Assembly: GCF_000429425.1 (NCBI RefSeq)
Contig: NZ_AUBV01000004.1
Span: 124,001 to 188,000 of the forward strand
Origin: Algoriphagus mannitolivorans DSM 15301
GTDB taxonomy: Bacteria > Bacteroidota > Bacteroidia > Cytophagales > Cyclobacteriaceae
Direction of reading: 5' to 3'
Length of the DNA stretch: 64,000 nucleotides
Shown: positions 24,979 through 33,667 of the stretch, in pieces
Position numbering within the stretch: position 1 is the first letter of the stretch
Layout: every line of letters starts with the position of its first letter
The notes under the pieces: model-generated
The model's input: only the letters and a program-made list of their open reading frames with translations
The model's database searches: none
Told to the model about the DNA's origin: nothing
Translations under genes and position numbers: made by a program

Positions 24979-26445
24979 ATGGCAAAAACAGAGACTCCGG
25001 GCGAAAACGCCCAATTGAAAGATATTATTTCCCATGCCAAAGAGTATGGTTTTGTATACCCTAGTTCCGAGATCTACGACGGCTTGCAAGCTGTCTACGA
25101 TTATGGGGCTTATGGAGTAGAATTAAAAAACAACTTGAAGCGTCTTTGGTGGGAAACCATGACCCGAGTGCATGAAAATATCGTCGGCATCGACGCGGCG
25201 ATCTTTATGCATCCTACCACCTGGAAGGCTTCCGGTCACGTGGATTCTTTCAACGATCCTATGATCGACAACAAGGACAGCAAAAAGCGCTACCGTGCCG
25301 ATGTCCTCGTCGAAGAGCATGCTGCCAAGTTGGAAAATGAAGGACAGGTGGAGAAAGCTAAGTCTCTGACCGCTGCTTTGGCGAGATTGCTAGAAGCTGA
25401 GGACTTAGCTGGCGTGCGTGATCTGATCACCAACGAAGGCATCAAATGCCCAATTTCCGGCACGTCCAACTGGACCGATGTACGTCAGTTCAACTTGATG
25501 TTTTCTACCCAAGTGGGTTCGGTAGCGGAAGATGCTTCCACTATCTACCTGCGTCCGGAAACTGCTCAAGGGATTTTTGTCAACTTCCTGAATGTGCAGA
25601 AGACGGCCCGAATGAAAGTTCCTTTTGGAATTGCCCAAATTGGAAAAGCCTTCAGAAACGAGATTGTAGCCCGTCAGTTCATCTTCCGTATGCGTGAATT
25701 TGAGCAGATGGAAATGCAATTCTTTGTACGCCCTGGCACTGAGCTCGACTGGTATCAAAAATGGGCGGAAACCCGGATGAACTGGCATTTGGCTTTGGGA
25801 ACTCCTGCCTCCAAACTCCGCAAGCATGACCATGAGAAGTTGGCGCACTATGCCAATGCCGCCATGGATATCGAATTCGAATTTCCATTTGGTTTCAAAG
25901 AAGTAGAAGGAATTCATTCCAGAACTGACTTTGACCTGAAATCCCACCAAGAGTTCTCCAAAAAGAAGCAGCAGTACTTCGATCCAGAGATCAATCAAAA
26001 CTATATCCCATATGTGATCGAGACTTCGATCGGTGCAGATCGATTGTTCTTGTTGACGTTGTGCAATGCCTATACTGAGGAGAAGTCCGAGGAAAAGAGC
26101 AGAACCTTCCTCAAATTCCACCCGGCTATCGCACCAGTGAAAGCGGCCATCCTTCCTTTGACCAAAAAAGACGGTTTGCCAGAAAAGGCCCAAGAAATTG
26201 TGGACCTGCTGAAATATGATTTCAACATCATTTATGAGGATGCTGCGTCCATCGGAAAGAGATATGCCCGTCAAGACTTGATCGGTACGCCATTCTGTAT
26301 CGCCGTGGATCACCAGACTTTGGAAGACAATACCGTCACCATCCGTCACCGGGACACCACCGAGCAGGAGCGAGTAGCCATCTCTGAGCTTCATGGACGA
26401 ATCGCGGAGGCGACTAGCTTTAGAAGAATATTTGAGAAGATTTAA
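24979..26445 (+). CDS. glyS: Glycine--tRNA ligase (class II, alpha2 type)
   Basis: Charges tRNA-Gly. 488 residues; homodimeric GlyRS form found in Bacteroidota rather than the alpha/beta two-gene form. N-terminal EYGFVYPSSEIYDGLQAVYDYG, motif 1 region LKNNLKRLWWETM, motif 2 FRNEIVARQFIFRMREFEQMEMQFF, motif 3 ETSIGADRLFLLTL, then a C-terminal anticodon-binding domain (VKAAILPLTKKDG, IGTPFCIAVD). Start ATG 24979. Followed by a terminator. Confidence 0.97.
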   Translation: MAKTETPGENAQLKDIISHAKEYGFVYPSSEIYDGLQAVYDYGAYGVELKNNLKRLWWETMTRVHENIVGIDAAIFMHPTTWKASGHVDSFNDPMIDNKDSKKRYRADVLVEEHAAKLENEGQVEKAKSLTAALARLLEAEDLAGVRDLITNEGIKCPISGTSNWTDVRQFNLMFSTQVGSVAEDASTIYLRPETAQGIFVNFLNVQKTARMKVPFGIAQIGKAFRNEIVARQFIFRMREFEQMEMQFFVRPGTELDWYQKWAETRMNWHLALGTPASKLRKHDHEKLAHYANAAMDIEFEFPFGFKEVEGIHSRTDFDLKSHQEFSKKKQQYFDPEINQNYIPYVIETSIGADRLFLLTLCNAYTEEKSEEKSRTFLKFHPAIAPVKAAILPLTKKDGLPEKAQEIVDLLKYDFNIIYEDAASIGKRYARQDLIGTPFCIAVDHQTLEDNTVTIRHRDTTEQERVAISELHGRIAEATSFRRIFEKI

Positions 26446-26476
26446 TGCCCGATGTCGGGTGTCCGATGACCGATGT

Positions 26477-26510
26477 AAAGCCGTCAGAATTGAGTTTCTG
26501 ACGGCTTTTG
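26477..26510. terminator. Terminator after glycyl-tRNA synthetase
   Basis: AAAGCCGTCAGAA (26477-26489) pairs with TTCTGACGGCTTT (26496-26508), loop 6 bases, between convergent genes. Just before it, 26447-26476 contains repeated CCGATG units. Confidence 0.88.
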
Positions 26511-26546
26511 TCTTATATCTTGTGTCTTAAACCTAATGTCTAAACT

Positions 26547-27038
26547 CTAAAACTCCACCTTCCCCTTTTCCTCCCCTTTTCCTAAAAGCATGCTTCGTGG
26601 GGATTTGCTTTGGAAATAGACATGGACAATATTCTGCTGGCCTTTGAATTCTTCCAGTAGAATTGTGTTTTTCATTTCCACCGTTTTGGGAACTTCGGTG
26701 GCAGCCGACTCCAAATAAAACCAGGCTGCATCTTCCTCCACCTCGTAGCCCAAATACGTCAAAACCACGGGCTTTCCATTCACCCAAAGCTGATTGTGCT
26801 TTAGCAGGTAAGTCTGAAGCTGTTGGTTCAATTTGACCTTGTCTTTTGGGTTCAAAAAATCCACGGATTGGCCGAATTCCTTTCCCAAAGAGACTTCCAG
26901 ATCATCCCAGAAAATCTTTTGCGCCACTTCCATTTTTTTCGAATTGGAATTGTACCGCATTTCAGTCAGGCTGATAAAGAAGGGATGAGCCAAAATCATC
27001 CAGAATGAGGTCAAAACGGAAATTAGGGTGAGATTCAT
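26547..27038 (-). CDS. DUF6702 family protein
   Basis: 163 residues. Signal-like N-terminus ending in AHPFFISLTEMRYN, the typical start of DUF6702 proteins after cleavage, then IFWDDLEVSLG, WVNGKPVVLTYLGYEVEEDAAWFYLESAA. Probably periplasmic. In Bacteroidota it often neighbours HupE/UreJ or M1 peptidase genes, as here where all three are adjacent. No function known to me. Confidence 0.8.
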   Translation of the reverse strand: MNLTLISVLTSFWMILAHPFFISLTEMRYNSNSKKMEVAQKIFWDDLEVSLGKEFGQSVDFLNPKDKVKLNQQLQTYLLKHNQLWVNGKPVVLTYLGYEVEEDAAWFYLESAATEVPKTVEMKNTILLEEFKGQQNIVHVYFQSKSPRSMLLGKGEEKGKVEF

Positions 27039-27123
27039 TTAGTGGGGTCGATCATCTGTACTTCGCAAATAATGCCGTATTATTGCCTGCAATTTAACTC
27101 TTTCAGAAGCTTTTCACCCAAAT

Positions 27124-27702
27124 ATGTCTTCCTTTCAATTGTATTTCAAGCTTGGGCTCCAGCATATCCTGGATATCAACGGTTTTGATCATATTTTATT
27201 TGTTTTGGCCCTGTGCGCAGTTTATGTAGCTAGGGATTGGAAAAAAATCCTGATTCTGGTAACTGCCTTTACCATCGGCCATTCTCTGACTTTGGCCTTG
27301 GCCACTTTCAATATCATCCAGTTCCGCTCAGACATCATCGAGTTTTTGATCCCGGTCACCATCGCCATCACCGCTTTGGTCAATCTGTTTAAAAACCGTC
27401 CTTCTACTGGCAGGGGGGTTCAGCTCAATTATGTCTTTGCAGGATTCTTTGGGTTAATCCATGGGCTGGGTTTTTCGAATTATCTGAAGGAACTTCTAGG
27501 AAAAGAAGCCAGCATCTGGCAGCCTCTTTTAGCTTTTAACCTAGGATTGGAAGTAGGACAAATCGTGATCGTCGCGGCCTTTTTACTCTTGACTTCCTTG
27601 CTTCATTTGGCAGGAGTAAATCGTAAGGATTGGACGCTGATTGTTTCTGCTTTTGTACTCGGAGTGGCTTGCATGCTGCTCTTGGAAACCAAATTTTGGT
27701 AA
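27124..27702 (+). CDS. HupE/UreJ family membrane protein
   Basis: 192 residues with about six TM segments. Conserved His are present in the membrane: GFDHILFVLALC (about 20-31), TIGHSLTLALA and GLIHGLGFS, the proposed metal-handling residues of HupE/UreJ Ni permease-like proteins. No hydrogenase or urease gene is in the window, so nickel transport is not established; the DUF6702 and M1 peptidase neighbours are the usual context in this phylum. Confidence 0.88.
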   Translation: MSSFQLYFKLGLQHILDINGFDHILFVLALCAVYVARDWKKILILVTAFTIGHSLTLALATFNIIQFRSDIIEFLIPVTIAITALVNLFKNRPSTGRGVQLNYVFAGFFGLIHGLGFSNYLKELLGKEASIWQPLLAFNLGLEVGQIVIVAAFLLLTSLLHLAGVNRKDWTLIVSAFVLGVACMLLLETKFW

Positions 27703-27779
27703 AAATTTACCGTCAAAAACAGAATTCTTTTCTGTTTGAAAATCAATCCTTTTATTCGCAATTCTTACTCTTTAATCAT

Positions 27780-30110
27780 ATGATCAAAAAACTTATTGCT
27801 ATTGCAGCAGTTGGGGTGGCTGGTATTCTACCAAGTTTAGCCCAACATACTGAACAAAATCATGGATATCGATTTGAGCAATTGGGAACCATGCTCCGCA
27901 CCCCAAATGTCTACCGAACAGCCTCTGGGGCTCCAGGACATATGTACTGGCAGCAGCAGGCCAATTATGTGATCGATGTAGAACTGAACGATGATAATCA
28001 ATCCATCAAAGGTTCTGAAACCGTCACTTACATCAACAATTCTCCAGATCAGCTGACCTACCTTTGGCTGCAACTGGATCAAAACAACCGAGGCAAAGAT
28101 TCGGATACGCCAAAAGTGGAGGAATCCAGCATAGGACCGAGAATGTCTTTGCGGGCCTTGGAAGGAATTCTTTGGCATTCGGATGATTATGATGTGAAAA
28201 TCCACTCCATCAAGGATGCGAAAGGAAATCCCTTGCATATCGCCATCAACAAAACCATGATGCGTGTGGATCTCCCTCAACCTCTAAAGGCTGGTGAAAC
28301 CTTTACTTTTTCCATCGATTGGAGCTTCAATATCACAGATCGCGTTGGCTTTATCGGTGGACGTCCGGGCTATGAGCTTTTCCCTAAAGACGGAAATTAC
28401 CTCTACACCATGTCGGAGTGGTTTCCAAGAATGGCTGTGTATTCAGACTTTGAAGGATGGCAAAACAAGCAATTCCTGGGTTCCGGTGAATTTGCCCTGA
28501 CTTTCGGAAATTATGAAGTAAGAATCACTGTACCTGCGGATCACATGGTCGGTGCTACCGGTGTCCTTCAGAACCCAGAGGAAGTACTTTCCGCGACCGA
28601 ACTTGAAAGATGGAAAAGAGCTACCCAGACGTATGACAAGCCGGTGATCATCCGAACTCAAGCAGAAGCGGAGAGACTGGAAAAAGGAAAATCAAAAGAC
28701 AAGAAAACTTGGATTTTCAAGGCTGAAAATGTGCGTGATTTCGCATGGACCTCTTCCAGAAAGTTTATCTGGGATGCGATGGCTGTGAAATTGGGGGGAA
28801 AAGACGTCATGGCGATGTCTTACTATGCCAAAGAAGCCAATCCCCTTTGGGAGCAATATTCTACCCGAGTGGTCGCCCACACCTTGAAATCATATTCTGC
28901 ACATACCTTTGATTATCCTTATCCTGTGGCGATTTCGGTAGAAGCCAGCAACGGTATGGAATACCCTATGATCTGCTTCAACTACGGAAGACCAGATGCT
29001 GACGGAACCTACTCTGAAGCCATCAAAAACGGAATGATCGGGGTAATTATCCACGAAGTAGGCCACAACTTCTTCCCGATGATCGTCAACTCAGACGAGC
29101 GTCAGTGGACCTGGATGGATGAGGGCTTGAACACCTTTATGCAGTTCATGGCTGAGCAAGAATGGGACAGAAACTTCCCTTCCCGTCGTGGACCAGCACA
29201 TAAAATCGTGCCTTACATGAAAAGCGACAAAAACTTGCTCGAGCCTATCATGACCAACTCCGAAAACATCATCCAGTTTGGCCCAAATGCCTATGCTAAG
29301 CCTGCAACTGCCTTGAATATCCTTCGTGAGACAGTAATGGGTCGTGAGCTATTTGATTTTGCTTTCAGAGAATATTCCAGAAGATGGATGTTTAAACACC
29401 CGACTCCGGATGACTTGTTCAGAACTTTGGAAGATGCTTCTGCGGTAGATCTGGACTGGTTCTGGAGAGGATGGTTCTATGGTACAGATCCGGTCGATAT
29501 TTCCATCGAAAATGTGAACTGGTACAAGCTGGACAACAGAACTCCGGCAGAGAAAAAAGCAAGTGCCAAGGCTGAATTCACTAAAGACGAGACGAATGTC
29601 AGCCGTAACTTTAACGCCAAGGATGTACCACAGACCTTTGTGGAATCCGATCCTGCGACGAAAGATTTTTACACCACTTACAATCCTTTCACCGTAACTC
29701 CAGAGGATGAAGAAGCATACAAGAAATTCATGGCTAGCCTAAGTGAAAAGGAAAAGGCCTTGCTCAACAGCAACATGAACTTCTACGAAATGACCTTCAA
29801 AAACGTGGGAGGCTTGGTGATGCCACTGATTATTGAGTTTCACTATGCCGATGGCACTTCTGAGATTGAGAGAATTCCGGCTGAAATCTGGAGAAAAAAT
29901 GAGTCTGAAGTAACCAAGGTATTCCCTAAGAAAAAGGAAGTCGTTCGTTTTGTCCTCGATCCAATGCGCGAAACTGCTGATATCGATGAAAGCAGCAATT
30001 ATTGGCCAAGACAATACCTGCCGACCCGCTTTGAACTATTCAAGGGTACTGGAGGAGTCCGAGGTGCTTCTATTGGGGACAACCCAATGAAAAAGGCCCA
30101 GAAGAAGTAA
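27780..30110 (+). CDS. M1 family zinc metallopeptidase
   Basis: 776 residues from ATG 27780 (an earlier in-frame reading overlaps hupE). Signal peptide MIKKLIAIAAVGVAGILPSLAQ. N-terminal beta domain, then the M1 exopeptidase motif in the variant form SNGMEYPM and the zinc site HEVGH plus 18 residues to the third ligand Glu (WMDEGLNTF). So both catalytic motifs are intact, although GxMEN reads GMEYP. An exported peptidase for protein utilisation. A terminator follows. Confidence 0.95.
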   Translation: MIKKLIAIAAVGVAGILPSLAQHTEQNHGYRFEQLGTMLRTPNVYRTASGAPGHMYWQQQANYVIDVELNDDNQSIKGSETVTYINNSPDQLTYLWLQLDQNNRGKDSDTPKVEESSIGPRMSLRALEGILWHSDDYDVKIHSIKDAKGNPLHIAINKTMMRVDLPQPLKAGETFTFSIDWSFNITDRVGFIGGRPGYELFPKDGNYLYTMSEWFPRMAVYSDFEGWQNKQFLGSGEFALTFGNYEVRITVPADHMVGATGVLQNPEEVLSATELERWKRATQTYDKPVIIRTQAEAERLEKGKSKDKKTWIFKAENVRDFAWTSSRKFIWDAMAVKLGGKDVMAMSYYAKEANPLWEQYSTRVVAHTLKSYSAHTFDYPYPVAISVEASNGMEYPMICFNYGRPDADGTYSEAIKNGMIGVIIHEVGHNFFPMIVNSDERQWTWMDEGLNTFMQFMAEQEWDRNFPSRRGPAHKIVPYMKSDKNLLEPIMTNSENIIQFGPNAYAKPATALNILRETVMGRELFDFAFREYSRRWMFKHPTPDDLFRTLEDASAVDLDWFWRGWFYGTDPVDISIENVNWYKLDNRTPAEKKASAKAEFTKDETNVSRNFNAKDVPQTFVESDPATKDFYTTYNPFTVTPEDEEAYKKFMASLSEKEKALLNSNMNFYEMTFKNVGGLVMPLIIEFHYADGTSEIERIPAEIWRKNESEVTKVFPKKKEVVRFVLDPMRETADIDESSNYWPRQYLPTRFELFKGTGGVRGASIGDNPMKKAQKK

Positions 30111-30155
30111 AAAGCTGGAAGTCGGAAGACAGAAAAGCGAAGTAAATGAATCATC

Positions 30156-30188
30156 AAGCCCCGGAGAAAAGCCTCTGGGGCTTTTTTT
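30156..30188 (+). terminator. Rho-independent terminator after the M1 peptidase gene
   Basis: AAGCCCCGGAG (30156-30166) pairs with CTCTGGGGCTT (30173-30183) with one G-U pair, then TTTTT. Confidence 0.85.
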
Positions 30189-30277
30189 GGTCCTAAGAGG
30201 AAGCAACAGGATGATAAATAGAGGATAAAGCCTAAATTATTGCCCAATCCATTTCAATAACCCTCAAACCTATCTTC

Positions 30278-31048
30278 ATGAAAATCAAAACACTCTTCTC
30301 ACTCCTTCTATTCGCCTTATTTTCCACCCTCACATATGCCCAAAAACGGGATTTTTACGAATTGAGGATTTATCACATTGAAAATTCCGAGCAGGAAAGT
30401 CAAATCGACGCTTATTTGGAAAAGGCTCTTTTACCAGCACTTCACCGGAATGGAGTGGCCAAAGTGGGAGTTTTCAAACCCATTGCCTCTCAAGCTGATG
30501 CTGGAAAAAAAGTATATCTATTTATTCCTTACTCCTCTATGAAGGTCTATTCTGGAATGGAGGGAAAATTGACTAAAGATGAGGTCTATCAGGCGGCTGG
30601 ATCTACTTATATCAATGCCCCATTTGAAAACCCTCCCTACAAAAGAATTGAAACTGCCTTTCTTCAAGCCTTTACTGGACATCCTAGATTTACCGAATCT
30701 AAGGTAACAGGACCAAAAAAAGACCGGGTGTATGAATTGAGGAGCTATGAAAGCCCTACAGAGAAACTTTACAAACAGAAAGTCAAGATGTTCAACAGTG
30801 GAGAAATGGACATTTTTACCAAGTTGGACTTCAATCCGATATTTTATGGAGAAGTGATTGCAGGAGCCAATATGCCCAACCTGATGTACATGACCACATT
30901 CTCCAATATCGAATCCCGGGATGCACACTGGAAGGCCTTCAGCTCTGATCCAGATTGGGATCGAATGAAAGTGATGCCGGAGTATCAAAATATCATGAAC
31001 AAAAACGATCAGCGCCTTTTGTATCCCACAGATTACTCGGATTTCTAA
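30278..31048 (+). CDS. NIPSNAP family protein
   Basis: 256 residues. Signal peptide MKIKTLFSLLLFALFSTLTYAQ, then two ferredoxin-like NIPSNAP repeats: YELRIYHIENSEQ (about 25-37) and VYELRSYESPTE (about 149-160), each followed by the characteristic helix and strand. Usually annotated as a dimeric alpha/beta-barrel protein, function unknown; the exported form is common in Bacteroidota. Convergent with the amidohydrolase gene, with a short terminator between. Confidence 0.9.
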   Translation: MKIKTLFSLLLFALFSTLTYAQKRDFYELRIYHIENSEQESQIDAYLEKALLPALHRNGVAKVGVFKPIASQADAGKKVYLFIPYSSMKVYSGMEGKLTKDEVYQAAGSTYINAPFENPPYKRIETAFLQAFTGHPRFTESKVTGPKKDRVYELRSYESPTEKLYKQKVKMFNSGEMDIFTKLDFNPIFYGEVIAGANMPNLMYMTTFSNIESRDAHWKAFSSDPDWDRMKVMPEYQNIMNKNDQRLLYPTDYSDF

Positions 31049-31054
31049 GCAAAC

Positions 31055-31079
31055 AAAGCCGGCAAAAGTCGGCTTTTTT
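31055..31079. terminator. Terminator between NIPSNAP and amidohydrolase genes
   Basis: AAAGCCGGC (31055-31063) pairs with GTCGGCTTT (31068-31076) around AAAA, one G-U pair, followed by TT. Confidence 0.8.
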
Positions 31080-32203
31080 CATTCTTCCTTTTGGATCAAT
31101 CTCCATATTTCCACAAACATCCCCACCCCAGTCTTAATCAACTCATCCGGAAAATCATAGGTCCCTTCGTGCAATTGGGGACAGTCTTCACCTGCTCCCA
31201 GACCAAATAAAAATGATGGACAGATTTGGGAGAAAAGCCCGAAATCTTCAGACCAGCGGAAGGGTTCAGGTTTTTCAATAATTGAAAGACCAAGATTCCT
31301 TGCTGCGTTTTCTACAATCGGATAAAGCTCAGGATCATTCTTAGACACCGCAAAGCTTTCTACAAACCCAAAATCGATTTTTAAACCAGCTTTTTCGGCC
31401 ACAAGTGTAGCCTTCTCTTTCACCAAATCAATCAGCTTTTCCAAATCATTCTGGTCATAAGCGCGCAAGGTCATACTTAAACTTGCCCTTCCCGCGCTGG
31501 TGCCAAAAGCCAAACTGCCTAACTCAGCATGAATCAGGGTGAGCAGAGCAAAACCCGAAACTTCCTTGGGTAATTCCGGTAGTTTTTGCATCAAGCTGGC
31601 TAGGGCTTGGGCCGGATTAATTCCGGCTTCAGGATGTGCAGAATGGGAAGTTTTACCAGTCAGGCTAATCGTCATTCCCGTGCTGCCGGCAGCGAAAGTT
31701 CCCTTTCTCATGACGACCTGATGAAGAGGATATCCCGGCAAATTATGCAGGGCAAAAGCAGCATCAGGTCTTATCTCCTCAAATCTGGGATCTTCTAAAA
31801 TTGCTTTTGCCCCATCTCCTGTTTCCTCAGCCGGCTGAAAAAGCAAAACCACCTCTCCGGATTCCGGTCGGTTTTGGGATAGTTTTTCGCCTAGCCCACA
31901 AATAATCGTCATGTGACCGTCATGCCCACAGAGATGCCCCTTGCCGGGAATTTGACTTTGATGATCACTGGGCTTTAAATCCTCAATAGGCAAGGCATCC
32001 AATTCGCATCGGAAAAGAAGCCGCTTACCAGCTTTTTTGCCTTTAAATACAAACGCCAAGCCTGTTCCTCCCAGATTTTGGATAGTACGATCCGCTCCTA
32101 GTGAGGCAAAAAACTCCATGATTTTCTGAGCGGTATTGTGCTCTTCCTGGGCAATTTCAGGAAACTGATGAAGGGTATGTCTGAGTTGGATCAGGTGGTT
32201 CAT
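31079..32203 (-). CDS. M20 family amidohydrolase (IAA-amino acid/hippurate hydrolase type)
   Basis: 374 residues from ATG 32203; a TTG 8 codons earlier reads into the palindrome. Metal site GHLCGHDGHM (about 87-96) with Cys and His ligands, PAEETGDGAK (about 123-132) with catalytic Glu, and the lid or dimer domain between about 170 and 290. Closest to N-acyl-L-amino acid amidohydrolases/carboxypeptidases of the M20D family. Substrate unknown. The gene may be read from the Fic gene upstream (61-base gap with a strong hairpin in it). Confidence 0.92.
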   Translation of the reverse strand: MNHLIQLRHTLHQFPEIAQEEHNTAQKIMEFFASLGADRTIQNLGGTGLAFVFKGKKAGKRLLFRCELDALPIEDLKPSDHQSQIPGKGHLCGHDGHMTIICGLGEKLSQNRPESGEVVLLFQPAEETGDGAKAILEDPRFEEIRPDAAFALHNLPGYPLHQVVMRKGTFAAGSTGMTISLTGKTSHSAHPEAGINPAQALASLMQKLPELPKEVSGFALLTLIHAELGSLAFGTSAGRASLSMTLRAYDQNDLEKLIDLVKEKATLVAEKAGLKIDFGFVESFAVSKNDPELYPIVENAARNLGLSIIEKPEPFRWSEDFGLFSQICPSFLFGLGAGEDCPQLHEGTYDFPDELIKTGVGMFVEIWRLIQKEE

Positions 32204-32215
32204 AGTCGAAGAGGT

Positions 32216-32250
32216 AAACTTTTCCAAAGTTTCGAACTTTGGAAAAGTTT
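32216..32250. repeat. Perfect 16-bp inverted repeat with a 3-base loop
   Basis: AAACTTTTCCAAAGTT at 32216-32231 pairs exactly with AACTTTGGAAAAGTTT at 32235-32250 across TCG. It fills most of the gap between the Fic gene stop (32265) and the amidohydrolase ATG (32203). No T run follows on either strand, so it is not a typical intrinsic terminator; it may be an operator, an RNA-processing hairpin or one copy of a dispersed repeat family. Confidence 0.85.
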
Positions 32251-32264
32251 CCTTGAAAAACTAA

Positions 32265-33374
32265 TCAGATCAAGGTTATCTGATATTTCACGCTTCTTCC
32301 CCCACCTTCGGGAATTAAAATTCCCAAATCTCGCAAATGCTGCAAGTCCCGGGTGGCAGTCGCCTTGGAAGTCCCTGTAATTGACATGTACTTTTTTGCA
32401 TTCATTCCTCCTTCGAATCCTTCAGGACCTTCATCGAGCATTCGGTTGATTACTTTCTGTTCACGTTCGTTCAGCTCCTCTCCATAAGTATCGAAAAGCC
32501 GCGTTTTTTGAAGAGAGAATTCGATCAACTCCTCTACTTTTTCCTGAGCTCTAAGCACAACGTCACCAAAATACTTCAGCCAATTATCGATTTGAAGTGA
32601 ACTTTGAGCTTCTTTAAGTTTTTCGTAATAAAGATTCCGATTTGCTTCAATTACATTAGAAAGACTGATCAAGATCGGCTGCTGTACACCTTGATGAAGT
32701 GCTTTTTCTGCTAAAGCACGGCCAATACGGCCGTTTCCATCTTCGAAAGGATGAATGCTCTCAAAATAGATATGTACCAAAGCCGATCGCAAAACAGGGT
32801 TCAATATTGCTTGTTTTCCTCCGGGTGCTGTAGCATTAAACCAAGCAATAAACCGATCCATCTCTTGCGGTACCCTTTTAGCAGGTGGCGCTTCAAAATG
32901 CACTACTTCTTTCCCCAGCATCCCTGAAACCACCTGCATGGGATCAGATCCGGTTCTCCATTTTCCTGCTTCGATGTAGCGGTTGCCTTCCATCAGCATC
33001 TCATGCCAGGAGAAAAGCATAGAATCACTCAAAGGCTCTTGCCAAGACAGCCGCACCGCTACCATAAGCTTAGCAATCCCCTTAGCTCGATGATCCTTCA
33101 CCAATCGGGGTTGCTCTTCATGGATACCTAGGTTTTTTTTGAGTGAGGATATCACATCCACTCGGCTGAGAAATTCTCCCTCGATGGCCGAGGTCTTAAT
33201 TGCTTCTGACAAAAGAATGTCCACAAGAAGTTGGTCTTTCTTCTCCGAGGAAATGCCGGAATATTGGCCGTTGGATTTACCCGACTTCAACAGAAATTTC
33301 AACTGAAAATCGTCCAGCAATCCACGGGAAAATTGGAATTCCGGCCAGCCATCTAATTGCCAATTGTAAGTCAT
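32265..33374 (-). CDS. Fic family protein (AMPylase), class II, with C-terminal winged helix
   Basis: 369 residues. N-terminal DUF4172-like helical part (MTYNWQLDGWPEF), inhibitory helix motif TSAIEG at residues 61-66, which fits [S/T]xxxE[G/N] of class II Fic proteins, Fic core with catalytic HPFEDGNGRIGR at about 208-219, and a C-terminal winged-helix region (about 305-365; KKYMSITGTSKATATRDL, EGGGRSVKY). It should transfer AMP to a target protein and be auto-inhibited; the winged helix suggests DNA binding and self-regulation. No separate antitoxin gene is seen. The start ATG 33374 is preceded by an unusual octamer array. Confidence 0.93.
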   Translation of the reverse strand: MTYNWQLDGWPEFQFSRGLLDDFQLKFLLKSGKSNGQYSGISSEKKDQLLVDILLSEAIKTSAIEGEFLSRVDVISSLKKNLGIHEEQPRLVKDHRAKGIAKLMVAVRLSWQEPLSDSMLFSWHEMLMEGNRYIEAGKWRTGSDPMQVVSGMLGKEVVHFEAPPAKRVPQEMDRFIAWFNATAPGGKQAILNPVLRSALVHIYFESIHPFEDGNGRIGRALAEKALHQGVQQPILISLSNVIEANRNLYYEKLKEAQSSLQIDNWLKYFGDVVLRAQEKVEELIEFSLQKTRLFDTYGEELNEREQKVINRMLDEGPEGFEGGMNAKKYMSITGTSKATATRDLQHLRDLGILIPEGGGRSVKYQITLI

Positions 33375-33394
33375 GAGCCAAACATTAATCTTTT

Positions 33395-33489
33395 TCGGCT
33401 CAAATATAATTATTTTTTGAGCCGAATAAATAAATTATTCGGCTCATGAATTTAAAAAAATGAGCCGATTAGTAACCCTAATCGGCTCA
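33395..33489. promoter_or_regulatory. Array of inverted TGAGCCGA octamers upstream of the Fic gene
   Basis: Five copies of an octamer in alternating orientation: TCGGCTCA at 33395-33402, TGAGCCGA at 33418-33425, TCGGCTCA at 33439-33446, TGAGCCGA at 33461-33468 and TCGGCTCA at 33482-33489. Copies 2/3 form a perfect 12-bp inverted repeat (33418-33429 with 33435-33446, 5-base loop), and copies 4/5 another (33461-33472 with 33478-33489, 5-base loop). Copy 1 overlaps the predicted -7 box. A partial TGAGCC lies at the Fic start codon. This fits a multi-site operator. Confidence 0.8.
33401..33408 (-). promoter_or_regulatory. -7 promoter box for the Fic gene
   Basis: Minus strand TATATTTG, matching TAnnTTTG, 27 bases upstream of the ATG. 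It overlaps the first octamer by two bases, so a protein bound there would block initiation. Confidence 0.55.
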
Positions 33490-33509
33490 AACGAATTTAT
33501 GTCGATTCT

Positions 33510-33659
33510 TTAAAGCTGCCCAGCTCCAAATTTATATCCCAACCAAGCTCCTCCCAACATCAACACCAAAGTCAGGAAAATCAATAAAAGGAGCGTGGAC
33601 AAGGGCATTTCCCAGTCTTCACCCCCGAATTTGAATTTGATGAGCTTGTTCCAGTTCAC
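33510..33659 (-). CDS. Small single-pass membrane protein
   Basis: 49 residues from GTG 33659: a soluble N-terminus (NWNKLIKFKFGGEDWEMP), one TM segment (STLLLLIFLTLVLMLGGAWLG) and a short tail YKFGAGQL. Coding is supported by a clean amphipathic plus TM layout and a good distance from purE. It lies between purE and the octamer array, downstream of a 7-base tandem repeat. Family unknown. Confidence 0.6.
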   Translation of the reverse strand: MNWNKLIKFKFGGEDWEMPLSTLLLLIFLTLVLMLGGAWLGYKFGAGQL

Positions 33660-33667
33660 GAGCGTAG

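Noticed and set aside
25405-26394. 329-residue minus-strand open frame inside glyS
   Set aside because: Antisense shadow of the glycyl-tRNA synthetase; no start region, no homology, unusual composition.
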